Shown here: piece after piece, positions 10,656-19,880 of the stretch
How the letters are laid out: every line of letters starts with the position of its first letter
Numbering within the stretch: the first letter of the stretch is position 1
Source: Paracoccaceae bacterium
Lineage (GTDB): Bacteria; Pseudomonadota; Alphaproteobacteria; Rhodobacterales; Rhodobacteraceae
DNA: 64,000 nt
Assembly: GCA_958296035.1 (NCBI GenBank)
Contig: OY282431.1
Span: 926,001 to 990,000, forward strand
Direction: 5' to 3'
Program-made: the position numbers and the translations under genes
The notes under the pieces: generated by a model
Database searches by the model: none
What the model was told of the DNA's origin: nothing
What the model saw: only the letters and a program-made list of their open reading frames with translations

Positions 10656-11870
10656 CTAGCCTTTCACCGAGCCGGCCGTCAGGCCGCTGGTCAGGAAGCG
10701 TTCGAGACCCATGAAGAGCGCCAGTACCGGCACCGAAGCTATCACAGCCCCAGCCATCAGGTGCTGCCTCGGAATCTCGGAAGAATTCAACATTGCAACG
10801 CCGCGGGTCAATGTAAACTTGGAAGGATCATCAAGCAGCATGAAGGCGAGCAAGAACTCGTTCCAGGCAATCATGAACACATAGAGAGACACCGAGGCCA
10901 GGGCCGGCAGGCACAGTGGAAGTGTGATCCGACGAATGACCGACAACCTTCCCAGGCCATCCATCAGTCCGGCCTCCTCAATCTCGACTGGTATGCCCCG
11001 GAAGTAACCTTGAAGGATATACAGCGCGACAGGAATCGTTGTGACCGGATAGATCAGTATGATGCCAAGAACAGAGTTTCTTAGCCCGGTAAGCGAAAAT
11101 GCCATGTAGATCGGCAGGGCCAGTACGATCATCGGAACCATGTAAATTAACAGAATTGACTGCGAAAACTGTCGCCGCCCGGCAAATCGAAGCCGCGCGA
11201 CCGCATAGGCTCCCGGCACGCTGAACAAAAGGGTCACCAACACGGTGATCACCGAAACATAGAACGACGTCCACAGATAGCTGCCGAAATTGAAGTCTGC
11301 GAATAGTTCCTTGTAGCTTCGCAGAAGACCCCAGCCCCTGGATAGGTCAATCGAGTAGTCGAGTGGATTCTGGAGAAGTTCCTGTTGGGATTTCAAACTT
11401 GTGGCTACCATGACGCCAAAGGGAATCAACACTGCCGCTGTGAATACGACGAAGCCAAATGCGGTGAGAAACCGAATTACACAATGTTCGAATTCGTGCC
11501 GGTCCAGGTTCTGAAACGGCATGTCGGCAAGAATGCGAGCCGAGGAGAGTGACACGGCGGCCCCCGTAACTGCGCCCGCCAGAGCTTCGGAAAGGGTGCC
11601 GACCTCTTCGCCAAATTGCATCGGTCCCATTCCCAGAACCGTGAGTAATGCAAAGACGACTGTCGCCGCGATCGAGACAGCAATGTGGCGTTGTACAGAC
11701 GGCAACAGCAGACCGACGACTGCACCTGCCAGGAGAGAAACCAGGGATGATGGCCGGACAGGTAATCCGGTTCCAAGCGACAGCAGAACAGCAGCGGAAA
11801 CCACGACCGTAACCGACCACAGAGCAATAAGTAGCGGTCCGGTGACATATCCTCTGTACAGAACTTTCAC
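10656..11870 (-). CDS. ABC transporter permease (MalG type) with N-terminal extension
   Basis: Inner-membrane subunit of the sugar-type importer. The C-terminal 270 residues are a normal MalG/UgpE permease with the EAA coupling motif VEIEEAGLMDGLGRLSVIRR. Ahead of it lie about 130 extra residues with some four hydrophobic segments, making 404 residues against the usual 270-290. I start at the GTG at 11870, which overlaps the upstream permease stop as GTGA and has a strong GAGGAAG ribosome site 6 bases away; an upstream ATG at 11927 lacks this. The extra segments have no counterpart in standard MalG proteins and their role is unknown. Confidence 0.9.
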   Translation of the reverse strand: MKVLYRGYVTGPLLIALWSVTVVVSAAVLLSLGTGLPVRPSSLVSLLAGAVVGLLLPSVQRHIAVSIAATVVFALLTVLGMGPMQFGEEVGTLSEALAGAVTGAAVSLSSARILADMPFQNLDRHEFEHCVIRFLTAFGFVVFTAAVLIPFGVMVATSLKSQQELLQNPLDYSIDLSRGWGLLRSYKELFADFNFGSYLWTSFYVSVITVLVTLLFSVPGAYAVARLRFAGRRQFSQSILLIYMVPMIVLALPIYMAFSLTGLRNSVLGIILIYPVTTIPVALYILQGYFRGIPVEIEEAGLMDGLGRLSVIRRITLPLCLPALASVSLYVFMIAWNEFLLAFMLLDDPSKFTLTRGVAMLNSSEIPRQHLMAGAVIASVPVLALFMGLERFLTSGLTAGSVKG

Positions 11871-13111
11871 AGTTCTTCCTCGTGTCGGAGCGCCCTGAAA
11901 TAAAGTGTGCTGAAAGCCAGAAGACACATGAATATGACCACCGCCACGGCTGCGCCCGCACCGATGTCGGCGATGGCAAAGGCTTGCTCATAGACGTTGA
12001 CAGTCAGGGTACGCGTTCCTGCATTTCCTCCCGTCAGAAGAAAGATGTCGTCAAATTTGTTGAACGTCCAGATGAAGCGCAGGAGAAACAGAACGCTCAA
12101 TATTCCGAAAAGTTGCGGCAGCATCAGATAGCGAAACTTTTGAAACGGTGATGCACCGTCCATATCGGCGGCTTCGAAAATGTCTTTGTCGACAGCCTGC
12201 ATGCGGGCAAGAATGAAGAGAAACGACAACGGAAAATATCGCCAGATCTCGAATACAGTCACCATGATGAGAGCAAGCGGACGCTTGCCAAAAAAGTTTA
12301 TGGGTGTTTCCGTGTATCCCATTTGAAGAAGCAACGCGTTGGCGGAGCCGGAGAACGGGTCGAACAACGTAACCCAGGTGAATGCGGCAGCGATCACCGG
12401 CGCTACGTAGGGAAACAGGAACAGGCCTCTCAAGAAGCCGCGCCCTCGAAAGGACTTGTCGAGCAGTAAGGCGGCAAACAGTCCGGCGACAAGAGCCCCT
12501 ATTGTTCCCACAACAGTATAGAAAACGGTTGCCCATAGTACGCTGAGAAAGTCCCTGGCGTTGAATACAGCCACAAAATTCTGAAACGTGAAGTCGAGAC
12601 CGGCAAGGACGCTTTTACCGCTGCCGGTGATATCTGCGATCGTCTCCCTGACTCTGGGCGGACCTTGTGGAAACTCCATTTGGGCAACCACCGGGATCTT
12701 CAAGGTTTCGCGGTGACCTCCTTCCCAGTTGCCCAGGTTGCAGTCCAGTTGCTGTCCAGAAAGCTCACACCGCGGGTCCAGGGCGACGACGGACAGTCCC
12801 TGCGGAATTGTATCGACAAGCCTGACATCCGTGACCTGGCTTTCGGCGTGCGAATTTCGCAGCCTGTATTCGATCGTGGCCGTGTCACCTGGTAAGGCCA
12901 TGTCCCCCCGCATCCTTTCATTTGCAATTGCGGAGGGTGGTCGCAGGTCGCCCAAGGTAACCGGCTTGAAGCTGATCCAGAAGATCGCCAACAATGGCAA
13001 GATGACGATAAGCGCGACGCCGACGATGGTTGGAAGCAGCAGCCCCCATGCCAGACGGGCCTCCTGTTTCTGGAGCGGCTTGTTGCCCTGCGGCGGTGCT
13101 GTGCGAGCCAT
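11867..13111 (-). CDS. ABC transporter permease (MalF type) with inserted DUF11-like domain
   Basis: Partner permease, 414 residues. After the first membrane helix (about residues 20-48) comes an insert of about 100 residues predicted to face the periplasm. Its core (about 75-148) reads like a DUF11/Ig-like repeat: GDTATIEYRLRN, then VDTIPQGLSVV, then two cysteines C115 and C124 in DPRCELSGQQLDCNLGNW. The remaining helices are a canonical permease with the coupling motif FEAADMDGASPFQKFRYL. MalF of E. coli also carries a periplasmic P2 domain between helices that contacts the binding protein, so a similar docking role is plausible, but this insert does not look like MalF P2. Stop overlaps the next permease start. 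Confidence 0.9.
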   Translation of the reverse strand: MARTAPPQGNKPLQKQEARLAWGLLLPTIVGVALIVILPLLAIFWISFKPVTLGDLRPPSAIANERMRGDMALPGDTATIEYRLRNSHAESQVTDVRLVDTIPQGLSVVALDPRCELSGQQLDCNLGNWEGGHRETLKIPVVAQMEFPQGPPRVRETIADITGSGKSVLAGLDFTFQNFVAVFNARDFLSVLWATVFYTVVGTIGALVAGLFAALLLDKSFRGRGFLRGLFLFPYVAPVIAAAFTWVTLFDPFSGSANALLLQMGYTETPINFFGKRPLALIMVTVFEIWRYFPLSFLFILARMQAVDKDIFEAADMDGASPFQKFRYLMLPQLFGILSVLFLLRFIWTFNKFDDIFLLTGGNAGTRTLTVNVYEQAFAIADIGAGAAVAVVIFMCLLAFSTLYFRALRHEEEL

Positions 13112-13138
13112 CTAATCGTTTGCAACCGTCCCTTGCAG

Positions 13139-13167
13139 GTTGCCGGCGCGCTGGTGCCGCCGACAAC
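13139..13167. promoter_or_regulatory. Stem-loop between binding-protein and permease genes
   Basis: A 10-base stem with one mismatch (GTTGCCGGCG / CGCCGACAAC) encloses a 9-base loop. It lies between the binding-protein stop and the permease start and lacks a T tract on the transcribed strand. It probably limits read-through or protects the upstream message, so that more binding protein than permease is made. Confidence 0.5.
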
Positions 13168-13185
13168 GAAGTAGTTAATCCGAGC

Positions 13186-14538
13186 TCAGTTGATCTTGGC
13201 CAGTTCGGCGTTGAGTTCGGCGACAGTTGATGCTGCGTCTCGCTCACCATCTATGTATTCGCGGACCAGCCTGTTGACGACTTGACTGTTGATGATCTTG
13301 GAAGCGAGCGCCAACTGGCCTTCCTGGACACCCCAGCGCTGGGCAACGTCGAGGCCGCCGACGATCTCGTCAATCATGTCCTGGCTGTAGAGTTCGGCAA
13401 GGGGTGCCTTTCGGTCAACCCCAACCGGCAGCATGGCCCAGGCTTCCACGAACGCAGTCATATTATCTGCAGTTCCGCGACGTACCGGGAACTTGCCTTC
13501 GGGAGCGATTGCCAGTGTGTCTGTGTAACCTTCGTCCATTGCAAAGGCGACAAACTGCATTGCCGCATCAATGTCGGCATCTGCCGTAATGCCGAAATAG
13601 CGAATATCACCCCAGGCGGCGCCGTCAGCATTCGATGGACCGGCAAAGGTGGTTACGATGCCTGTTTTCGAGGCCAGTTCGGAAGACGTTGGATCATCGT
13701 TGATAGTCGGCGGTGCCGAATCGCGTAGCCCGGCAAGTTCATCAAGGATAAACGGCGACCAGATGATCATGGCAGCCTGACCTGCAAAATAAAGCTCACG
13801 TGATTGCTTCCAGTACAATTCACCTGGTGGCGAGGCCTCGGTAATAGCCTTGTAGAAGTCGAGGACTTCGACTGTCGGACCTTCTTCAAGTGGCTTGAAT
13901 CCACCTGAGTCGACCGGACTGACACCATTGGCCAGGAAAACGTGCTCAAGCACCTGGCTCATGAAGTTCTCGTCGACCTTGGTCGCAGCTACAAACCCAT
14001 ACATGCCTGGGGGATTGTGAAGAGCCTCGATGGCGGTGACCACATTGGCGTAAGTGGTTGGAGCAGCCAGTCCATTTTCGTCGAAAAGGTCTTTTCTGTA
14101 GACAACCATTTGTGTCCAGCCGTCGACTGGAACCGCTGCGAATCCGCCATCTACCGCTGCCAGCGAAAGTGCGCCGGCCGAAAAGGTGTCTGCACCCAGG
14201 GCGTTGATTACGTCGGTTGCGGAGTCGGTGTCGAGAATTCCGGCTTCGGTCCATGGCAGGGCATACTGGAGCGTGTGATAGATTACATCTGGCAAGTCTC
14301 CGGCTGCGAACGCTGCGGTAGCACGTGTGCCAAGCTCCGATTCCGTAACCGGGATAACCTCGACGGATATGTCTGTAGCGCCCTCAAATGCGCCGGCCAT
14401 GGCCTCCTGCTTGGCGAGGCGGTCTGGCTGTTCCTCGGTTGTCCAAAAACGAATGTTCTGGGCATTGGCAGTTGAAACCGCCAGCACCAGCGCCGCGCCT
14501 GCCAATAGGCTGCGCGCCAGAGTAGCTCTAATTGTCAT
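13186..14538 (-). CDS. Sugar-type ABC transporter substrate-binding protein
   Basis: Periplasmic family 1 solute-binding protein of 450 residues. A Sec signal peptide is clear (MTIRATLARSLLAGAALVLA, cleavage near ANA-QN), then the mature protein begins NIRFWTTEEQPDRLAKQEAM, with VIYHTLQYALPWTEAG as the typical hinge-proximal stretch. The frame is open 52 codons further upstream into lacI, but the ATG at 14538 follows a near-perfect AAGGAGAT ribosome site and the signal peptide. It is 17 bases downstream of lacI and first of the transport genes. The ligand is not known; the GH63-like enzyme of the operon suggests a glycoside. Confidence 0.93.
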   Translation of the reverse strand: MTIRATLARSLLAGAALVLAVSTANAQNIRFWTTEEQPDRLAKQEAMAGAFEGATDISVEVIPVTESELGTRATAAFAAGDLPDVIYHTLQYALPWTEAGILDTDSATDVINALGADTFSAGALSLAAVDGGFAAVPVDGWTQMVVYRKDLFDENGLAAPTTYANVVTAIEALHNPPGMYGFVAATKVDENFMSQVLEHVFLANGVSPVDSGGFKPLEEGPTVEVLDFYKAITEASPPGELYWKQSRELYFAGQAAMIIWSPFILDELAGLRDSAPPTINDDPTSSELASKTGIVTTFAGPSNADGAAWGDIRYFGITADADIDAAMQFVAFAMDEGYTDTLAIAPEGKFPVRRGTADNMTAFVEAWAMLPVGVDRKAPLAELYSQDMIDEIVGGLDVAQRWGVQEGQLALASKIINSQVVNRLVREYIDGERDAASTVAELNAELAKIN

Positions 14539-14555
14539 CTGTTTATCTCCTTTGT

Positions 14556-15650
14556 TTATGTGGATGAACCTTGGGTGGTCTCTCTGATGAGAGACGCAAG
14601 GTGTTCGCTGTTGCGAATTGGTGGGCGGTCGGAATCGCGTCTCAGAAAGACTGCTGCTTCCGTTTCCCGCTGGGATTCCGGCGAGGCACCGCAAATGCGG
14701 TTGATGAGTTGTGATGCAAGTTGCTCACCGGCTCTGCCGCGGTCGACTGAAAAGGTCGTCAATGCCGGCCGGGCGAATGATCCTTCCGGAATACCGTCAT
14801 ATGAAATGACCGACACATCTCGGCCGACCTGTAGCCCGAGTTCCTCTGCTGCCTGGTAGAGGCCGAGAGCCGCCATGTCCACGGCACAAACGACAGCTGT
14901 CGGTGGCTGTTCAAGTCTCAGGAGGGATAGCGCTGCTCTCCGCCCCTGCGCGGTGGTCACTGCATCGCCGATGATAAGCCTGCCATCAGGTTTGTGTCCA
15001 CTGTCTTCCAAACCATCAAGATAGCCCTGCATCCTGAACGTACTGTAGCAATATCGATCGCCGCCATTCACGAAGCCTATGCGATCATGGCCGAGGCGGT
15101 GCAGATGCACGACGGCATCCCTCATGGCCTGCTCGCCCAGGATGTCGTACCATGAGCAAGCGGCATGATCTTCCGTCCGTCCGAACAGTACGAAGGGGAT
15201 GTTTCCGGTCCGCAGCATCTCAATCCGCGAATCATTCTTGAGCGGCCTGGGCAGAATGAAGCCATCAGCCTTTCGTTCCTCAACCAGTCGGCCAATTGCA
15301 TCAAGCGTTGACTGGTCACTGTCAGAACTGGCAAGCGTCAGGTCCCAACCCTTGGCATTGGCAGAACGCGAAATTCCGGCAAGAAAGCCGGCGAGGAACG
15401 GCCGGTGAGCATCATGGTCATGGGTCTGAAGGACAAAGCCAAGCGACTTGGCTCGCCCGGTGCGAATTGACTGGGCCTGGCTGAGCGGTCTGTAGCCGAG
15501 CTCGGCGGCAATACGCAAGACTCGCTCCTTGGTTCGCGGCGAGATATCCGAGTAGTTGTTCAGAGCCCGGGAAACAGTGCCCTTGGTGGTCCCTGCCCGC
15601 TCTGCGACATCAGAAATGTTTGCGCGACGCGCAATCTTCAATTCGTTCAT
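14556..15650 (-). CDS. LacI-family transcriptional regulator
   Basis: Repressor of 364 residues with an N-terminal helix-turn-helix and hinge helix (NISDVAERAGTTKGTVSRAL to LGYRP, about residues 11-56) and a periplasmic-binding-protein-like ligand domain. The start ATG at 15650 places the HTH at the usual distance from the N terminus; the longer frame upstream adds an unrelated tail. It is the first gene of the minus-strand operon, so it should autoregulate together with the transporter and hydrolase. The hinge helix contacts a central CG in most family operators, which matches the palindrome at 15719-15734. The effector is likely the transported sugar or its hydrolysis product. Confidence 0.93.
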   Translation of the reverse strand: MNELKIARRANISDVAERAGTTKGTVSRALNNYSDISPRTKERVLRIAAELGYRPLSQAQSIRTGRAKSLGFVLQTHDHDAHRPFLAGFLAGISRSANAKGWDLTLASSDSDQSTLDAIGRLVEERKADGFILPRPLKNDSRIEMLRTGNIPFVLFGRTEDHAACSWYDILGEQAMRDAVVHLHRLGHDRIGFVNGGDRYCYSTFRMQGYLDGLEDSGHKPDGRLIIGDAVTTAQGRRAALSLLRLEQPPTAVVCAVDMAALGLYQAAEELGLQVGRDVSVISYDGIPEGSFARPALTTFSVDRGRAGEQLASQLINRICGASPESQRETEAAVFLRRDSDRPPIRNSEHLASLIRETTQGSST

Positions 15651-15718
15651 TCGGAAGACTAGAATGGCCCTGAACGTTTGTCGGGAAACTGTTCGTGTCA
15701 AAGGCCGCCATCTATCCG

Positions 15719-15734
15719 CCGAAATCGGTTTCGG
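15719..15734. promoter_or_regulatory. Candidate LacI-type operator of the ABC/GH63 operon
   Basis: CCGAAATCGGTTTCGG is a 16-base inverted repeat with perfect six-base arms (CCGAAA/TTTCGG) and a central CG, 69 bases upstream of the lacI start codon. This is the position and symmetry expected of an autoregulatory LacI-family operator. A similar palindrome occurs at 8314-8327. Confidence 0.5.
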
Positions 15735-16300
15735 CAAGCAGATAATCGATTGAGGCTGTGATACTGGTGCCGTCAGATCAACACTCTTTGACTGCCAACA
15801 ACAGCGTTTCTCCGACTTATCCGGCTGCTGCTTTGCGATGGTCATGCTTGCAGCCTCCAGAGATTAGACAGACGCTGCAGGCAGCTGGAACCATCGTGGA
15901 AGATTCATGGTCCCTTGTTACAACAATCGCAGAGCTGACCGAGGCCCCGTTATCCAAGGCTTGAACTTTGCTGCGCAGATGGCACTTGCAGACTGATCGG
16001 GTGAATATTGTTGCAATTGGTGATTCAGCCCCTGATCATTCTTTCATCAGTTCGGCAACGGCACACGGTTGTGAGAGTCTGGATGCGCGGCCTAGCCACA
16101 ACACTGATCGACATTCTACACAAACTGAGACTTGATGTGGCCCGATCGCCTTAGCCGTGGAGCCCAAATTCCAAATGCTCCTGACGAGGCGAGAACGGGT
16201 AATTCCTGCTCTCAACTTGGCGAACCTGAATAAGAATGCTGCAAGGGAATGTCTGATGCAGAGTTCAACCGAAATTGAGAGTCGATTTCTTCAAGGCTGT
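15735..16300. other. Intergenic gap of about 565 bases
   Basis: Lies between the divergent lacI operon and the decayed polyamine transporter remnants. It must contain the lacI promoter and perhaps the dead promoter of the pot operon. Short open frames here show no recognisable protein. Confidence 0.45.
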
Positions 16301-16560
16301 ATGGATCGTCGAAATTCTTTGAAAGCCACCGCAGCAGGAGTGGCAGCTACAACTGTACTTCCTGGCTCGGCACTTGCAGCCGAGGAACTGAACATTCTGG
16401 TGTGGCGTGAATCATGCCGATGCAATGTTGCTTACGCCGTTCGAGATAAAGCACGACGTCAAGGTTAACGAGGGTACGGGCACCGCTCTTTCCATTTTGG
16501 AACAGTCGGCGCCGGGCGATTGGGATGTGTTCGTCATTGTTGCCTTTGCGCATGTTCTAT
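16301..16560 (+). pseudogene. Remnant of PotD-like polyamine-binding protein gene
   Basis: The ATG at 16301 begins a Tat-like leader (MDRRNSLKATAAGVAATTVL, then LPGSALA) followed by AEELNILVWRE, the start of a spermidine/putrescine-type binding protein. A frameshift near 16410 moves the match to another frame: FEIKHDVKVNEGTGTALSIL, then PGDWDVFVI. After that the similarity ends, so nearly three quarters of the gene (usually about 340-370 codons) is missing. It cannot make a functional protein. The fragment order with the next two remnants is that of a pot operon. Confidence 0.8.
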
Positions 16561-16600
16561 GTGCGGCTGACTGGCACGCAATCCTGCTAATGGCTGTTCC

Positions 16601-16837
16601 CATGATGAGGATCCCGTTCTTTGCAACATTTCCCTCGCAGCTGCCTTATCCTGGAACGAATTCATTATCGCCTTGCTGCTCAGCCGATTTGAAACGGCGC
16701 TTCCGGTTATATTTTTCGAACTGCTCCGTGCAGTCCTCACGCCTGAAGTGAATGCGACCGGAACGCTAGTGCTCATGACATTGATGGGGCTGGTGTTGGT
16801 GGTGGCAGCGGTTACGATCTTTCGGAAAGCTCAGTGA
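16601..16837 (+). pseudogene. Remnant of PotC-like permease gene (C-terminal part)
   Basis: In one frame the translation reads DEDPVLCNISLAAALSWNEF, continuing as IIALLLSRFETALPVIFFEL and NATGTLVLMTLMGLVLVVAA to a stop at 16835-16837. This is the last two membrane helices of a spermidine/putrescine-type permease with the LSWNEF motif. The N-terminal two thirds and the whole PotB gene are absent, presumably by deletion. The stop is immediately followed by the ATPase remnant, preserving the original operon spacing. Confidence 0.75.
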
Positions 16838-16838
16838 A

Positions 16839-17880
16839 TTGAGTGACCTGGTCGTTGTCTGCAAGTACCTTCGGATAGTTTATGGGGAGTTGTTGGTGCT
16901 TGACACGTTCAATGTGGAGATTGCCGAGGGCGAGTTCGTTGTCCTCCTTGGACCGTCGGGCAGCGGCAAGACAACCATTCTGTCGATGCCTGGCGCGTAT
17001 ACAGAGCCGACCGAGGGTCAGATTTTCATACGGGGCGATGATGTGACACAAGTGCGCCCAGCGCAACGACCTACAGCAACTGTCATTCAGAACTATGCGC
17101 TCTACCCGCATATGAGATATTGGATTTGGCCCGGCAATGCGAAAGATCCCCAGGCAACAGAGGCACAAGTCTGTCGAAGAGGTTCTTGCAACAGTCGGAT
17201 TGCAGGGGTTGGGTAGCCCACGAATACACGAGCTATCCGATGGCCAAATGGAGCGGGTTGCGCTGGCCCGTGTAATAGTCGTTGAACCTTACCTATTACC
17301 CCTTGACGAGCCGCCTGTCGCGCTGGAGCTCAAGATTCGCCAGGCAGATGCAGGACAAGCTGGTATGTATACAACGTCGTACCCAGACTCCTCTTGTTCG
17401 CGTGACGCATGACCAAGAGGAGGCGACGCATATTGCCTACACGGTGATAGTCATCAACAAGGGCAGGGTAGAAGACATGGGTCCACCAGAGCGGGTTTAT
17501 CTCCGTCCAGACAGCCGATTTCATGGGTGAAAGCGATATTGTGCCCTGTAAGTCGCTCTCCAGCACGGAAGACAGGAAAGTGTAAGCCCGATACTTGGAG
17601 AGATTGTTGTTCGCGACAGGCTTGACGTCGGTGCCAGTACCCACATTTCAATCCGTCCGGAACAACTGAAGGAATCACCTGCTGCAGATGGATCAACGCA
17701 ATGCCTGCTCGACGCCAGAGTGAATAGCACGGCGTTTCAAGGAGCCTACCGACGCTGCTTGGCGATTCACGAAAACTCGGCTACGGAGCTACTTGTCGGG
17801 GCGGATTCCGAACCATCGATCGAATCCGGGACCGTCTTGACTCTCCATGCCACGCCAGATGATTTCGTGCTCCTGACCAG
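16839..17880 (+). pseudogene. Remnant of PotA-like ABC ATPase gene with frameshifts
   Basis: Pieces of one ATPase are spread over several frames. Walker A (LLGPSGSGKTT) and the Q-loop (VIQNYALYPHM) are in the first; a degraded signature (ELSDGQMERVALARVIV) and Walker B (LLPLDEPP) follow in the second; the switch region (VRVTHDQEEATHIAYTVIVI) is in a third. TOBE pieces (VGASTHISIRPEQLK and ATELLVGADSEPSIESG) run to about 17880. The signature sequence itself is mutated (SDGQ), and D-loop residues are altered, so decay is old. TTG at 16839 was probably the start. Confidence 0.85.
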
Positions 17881-18121
17881 TCAGCGAACGGCTAGTCAAT
17901 ATGGCCGTGCGGACAAGTCGTACGGGTCTACCTGTCGGTCCGGGACTGTTAGGCAGAGACCGGCAGGATATTTTTCCCTTCGCAGGGTTGCTTTCAGAAT
18001 TGCGCTGTGGTCAAGGCGGTCCGTTTGCCCTGTTCGCCTGACCGAATACGACGCGGCGACGATTTGGTGGAGCTAGTATTCGGCAAGTCCGACAGGCACA
18101 GCTGGCAATTTCAGGCAATTG

Positions 18122-19525
18122 TCAATTGATCAGACCATCGGCGGCAAGCTGCTCGTGCACTTTCCTGATGGCAACCCCGAGCCTGTCTACAACCAGATCG
18201 ATCTCCGCTTCGGAGATTGTCAGGGGCGGCGACATTATGTTGAGATGGCCCACTGGACGGACGAGGAGGCCAAGTTCCTCGGCCGCATTGGAAATCCGCT
18301 TGCCAATGTTGAGCTCTGCTGGAAACATTTCCTTGGTCTGTTTGTCGCGCACGTTCTCAACACAGCGCATTAGCCCCATGCCGCGTACGTCTCCCACCAG
18401 CGGCAGGTTGCCAAGTTCTGCCAGTCGGTCACCAAAATATTTTCCGACGTTACGTGCGTGCCGAAGGAGATCGGTCTTTTCCATGATTTCGATGTTTTTC
18501 AATGCAGCGGCACAACACACCGGGTGGCCACTATAGGTGAATCCACTCGGGTAAGCACGACCTGTATCGCCCCTGGATATCACTTCGTGCACCCGGTCGG
18601 AGTAGATCACCGCCGAAATCGGCAGGTATCCCGAGGAAAGTCCCTTGGCACTACATATGATGTCGGGAACAATGCCAAAGACTTCTTCCGACGCGAACCA
18701 GTGGCCAAGGCGGCCAAAAGCTGTGACAACCTCGTCGGAAACATAGAGTATGTCATGCTTGCGGCAGATCTCGTGCATGCGAGCCAGATAGTTACGAGGA
18801 GGCACCAGCACACCACCGGCACCCATTACCGGTTCAGCAAAAAAACCACCTATTCGATTGGCTCCAATCTCCTCAATCTTGTCCTCAAATTCTGCAACAA
18901 GAAAGTCACAGAACTGATCCTCCTCCATGTTATCAGGAGCTCGATAAAGATCCGGTGCCGACAGATGATGAATTGTGTCAGTGATAAATGCAAAGTGGGA
19001 CTCTCTATCAAATTTCTTGAAGCCAAGGGACATCGAGGCGTAGGTTGAACCGTGATAGGATTGTTTGCGGGCGATCATGTGGATCTTTTGCGGCCTGCCC
19101 TGGCATGACTGGTAGAATTGCACCATCCTGTACGCGCTGTCGACTGCGGTGGAGCCCCCAGTCGCGAAATGAACACGATTCAGATCGGCCGGAGCAAGTT
19201 CCGCCAGTTTTTTGGACAGTATCGCTGCTGGCTGATTGGACATGTCTGTAAAGGTGGATGAATAGGCCAGTCGCCGTGCCTGATCGGCAATTGCCTGAAC
19301 CATTTCTTCATTACCAAGTCCGATGTTCGTACACCAAAGTCCGCCGATTGCATCCAAGTACTCCTGGCCGTTGGCATCGGTGATCGTGCAGCCGCTCCCC
19401 TGCTGGATTATGAGTGCTCCCTGATCGCGAAAACTGGAGAACTCGGTAAATGGGTGCAGAAAATGACGCCGGTCTTTCTCCCAAACATCTTTGGCAGCGT
19501 CGTTCGAAAAACTGTTTTCAAACAT
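18122..19525 (-). CDS. Class III (omega) aminotransferase
   Basis: PLP-dependent aminotransferase of 467 residues, fold type I, which moves an amino group from an omega-amine or omega-amino acid to a keto acid such as pyruvate. The PLP lysine is K294 (CSAKGLSSGYLP) and the pyridine-nitrogen aspartate is D264 (YVSDEVVTAFGR). The N-terminal DRRHFLHPFTEF matches the putrescine/beta-alanine/taurine--pyruvate aminotransferase group. I prefer the ATG at 19525, preceded by GGGG, over the TTG at 19600. Its position beside the dead polyamine importer suggests it once degraded imported polyamines, an inference. It remains intact while the importer has decayed. Confidence 0.92.
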   Translation of the reverse strand: MFENSFSNDAAKDVWEKDRRHFLHPFTEFSSFRDQGALIIQQGSGCTITDANGQEYLDAIGGLWCTNIGLGNEEMVQAIADQARRLAYSSTFTDMSNQPAAILSKKLAELAPADLNRVHFATGGSTAVDSAYRMVQFYQSCQGRPQKIHMIARKQSYHGSTYASMSLGFKKFDRESHFAFITDTIHHLSAPDLYRAPDNMEEDQFCDFLVAEFEDKIEEIGANRIGGFFAEPVMGAGGVLVPPRNYLARMHEICRKHDILYVSDEVVTAFGRLGHWFASEEVFGIVPDIICSAKGLSSGYLPISAVIYSDRVHEVISRGDTGRAYPSGFTYSGHPVCCAAALKNIEIMEKTDLLRHARNVGKYFGDRLAELGNLPLVGDVRGMGLMRCVENVRDKQTKEMFPAELNIGKRISNAAEELGLLVRPVGHLNIMSPPLTISEAEIDLVVDRLGVAIRKVHEQLAADGLIN

Positions 19526-19880
19526 ATGGAAACCCCGCAATTCGCTAGATCCGTAGTGCCTGACAGGCGAACCAATGTCTACACGGTTGGTTGCGGCCAA
19601 ATTCAGATGAATTCAAACTGTGACAGTTGAAAATCGGGTCTGCCATTTACTTTCGATTGACGCCCTGACGGAGCAATGGAGCCATAAGTTCAACTCTGGA
19701 GAACCGCATGCTTCCCGAATTGGCAAACACAGGAATAAGCGCAAAGCGGGTCAAGCCAAAGCGCAGTCGACATCTGAATTGCGAGAGAGCGCTATATCTG
19801 GCGACCTGTTCTGGAAGGTCACCCATCATTGGGTAGAGGGGTCCGCCCGCCGTTCAGGGAAAGCCCCAGCCCGGCCTAAT
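19526..19880. other. Intergenic gap of 355 bases with a small inverted repeat
   Basis: Between the aminotransferase start and the acyl-CoA dehydrogenase stop, both on the minus strand. AACTGTGACAGTT (19616-19628) is a perfect five-base inverted repeat about 90 bases upstream of the aminotransferase ATG and could be an operator. No gene is visible. Confidence 0.35.
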
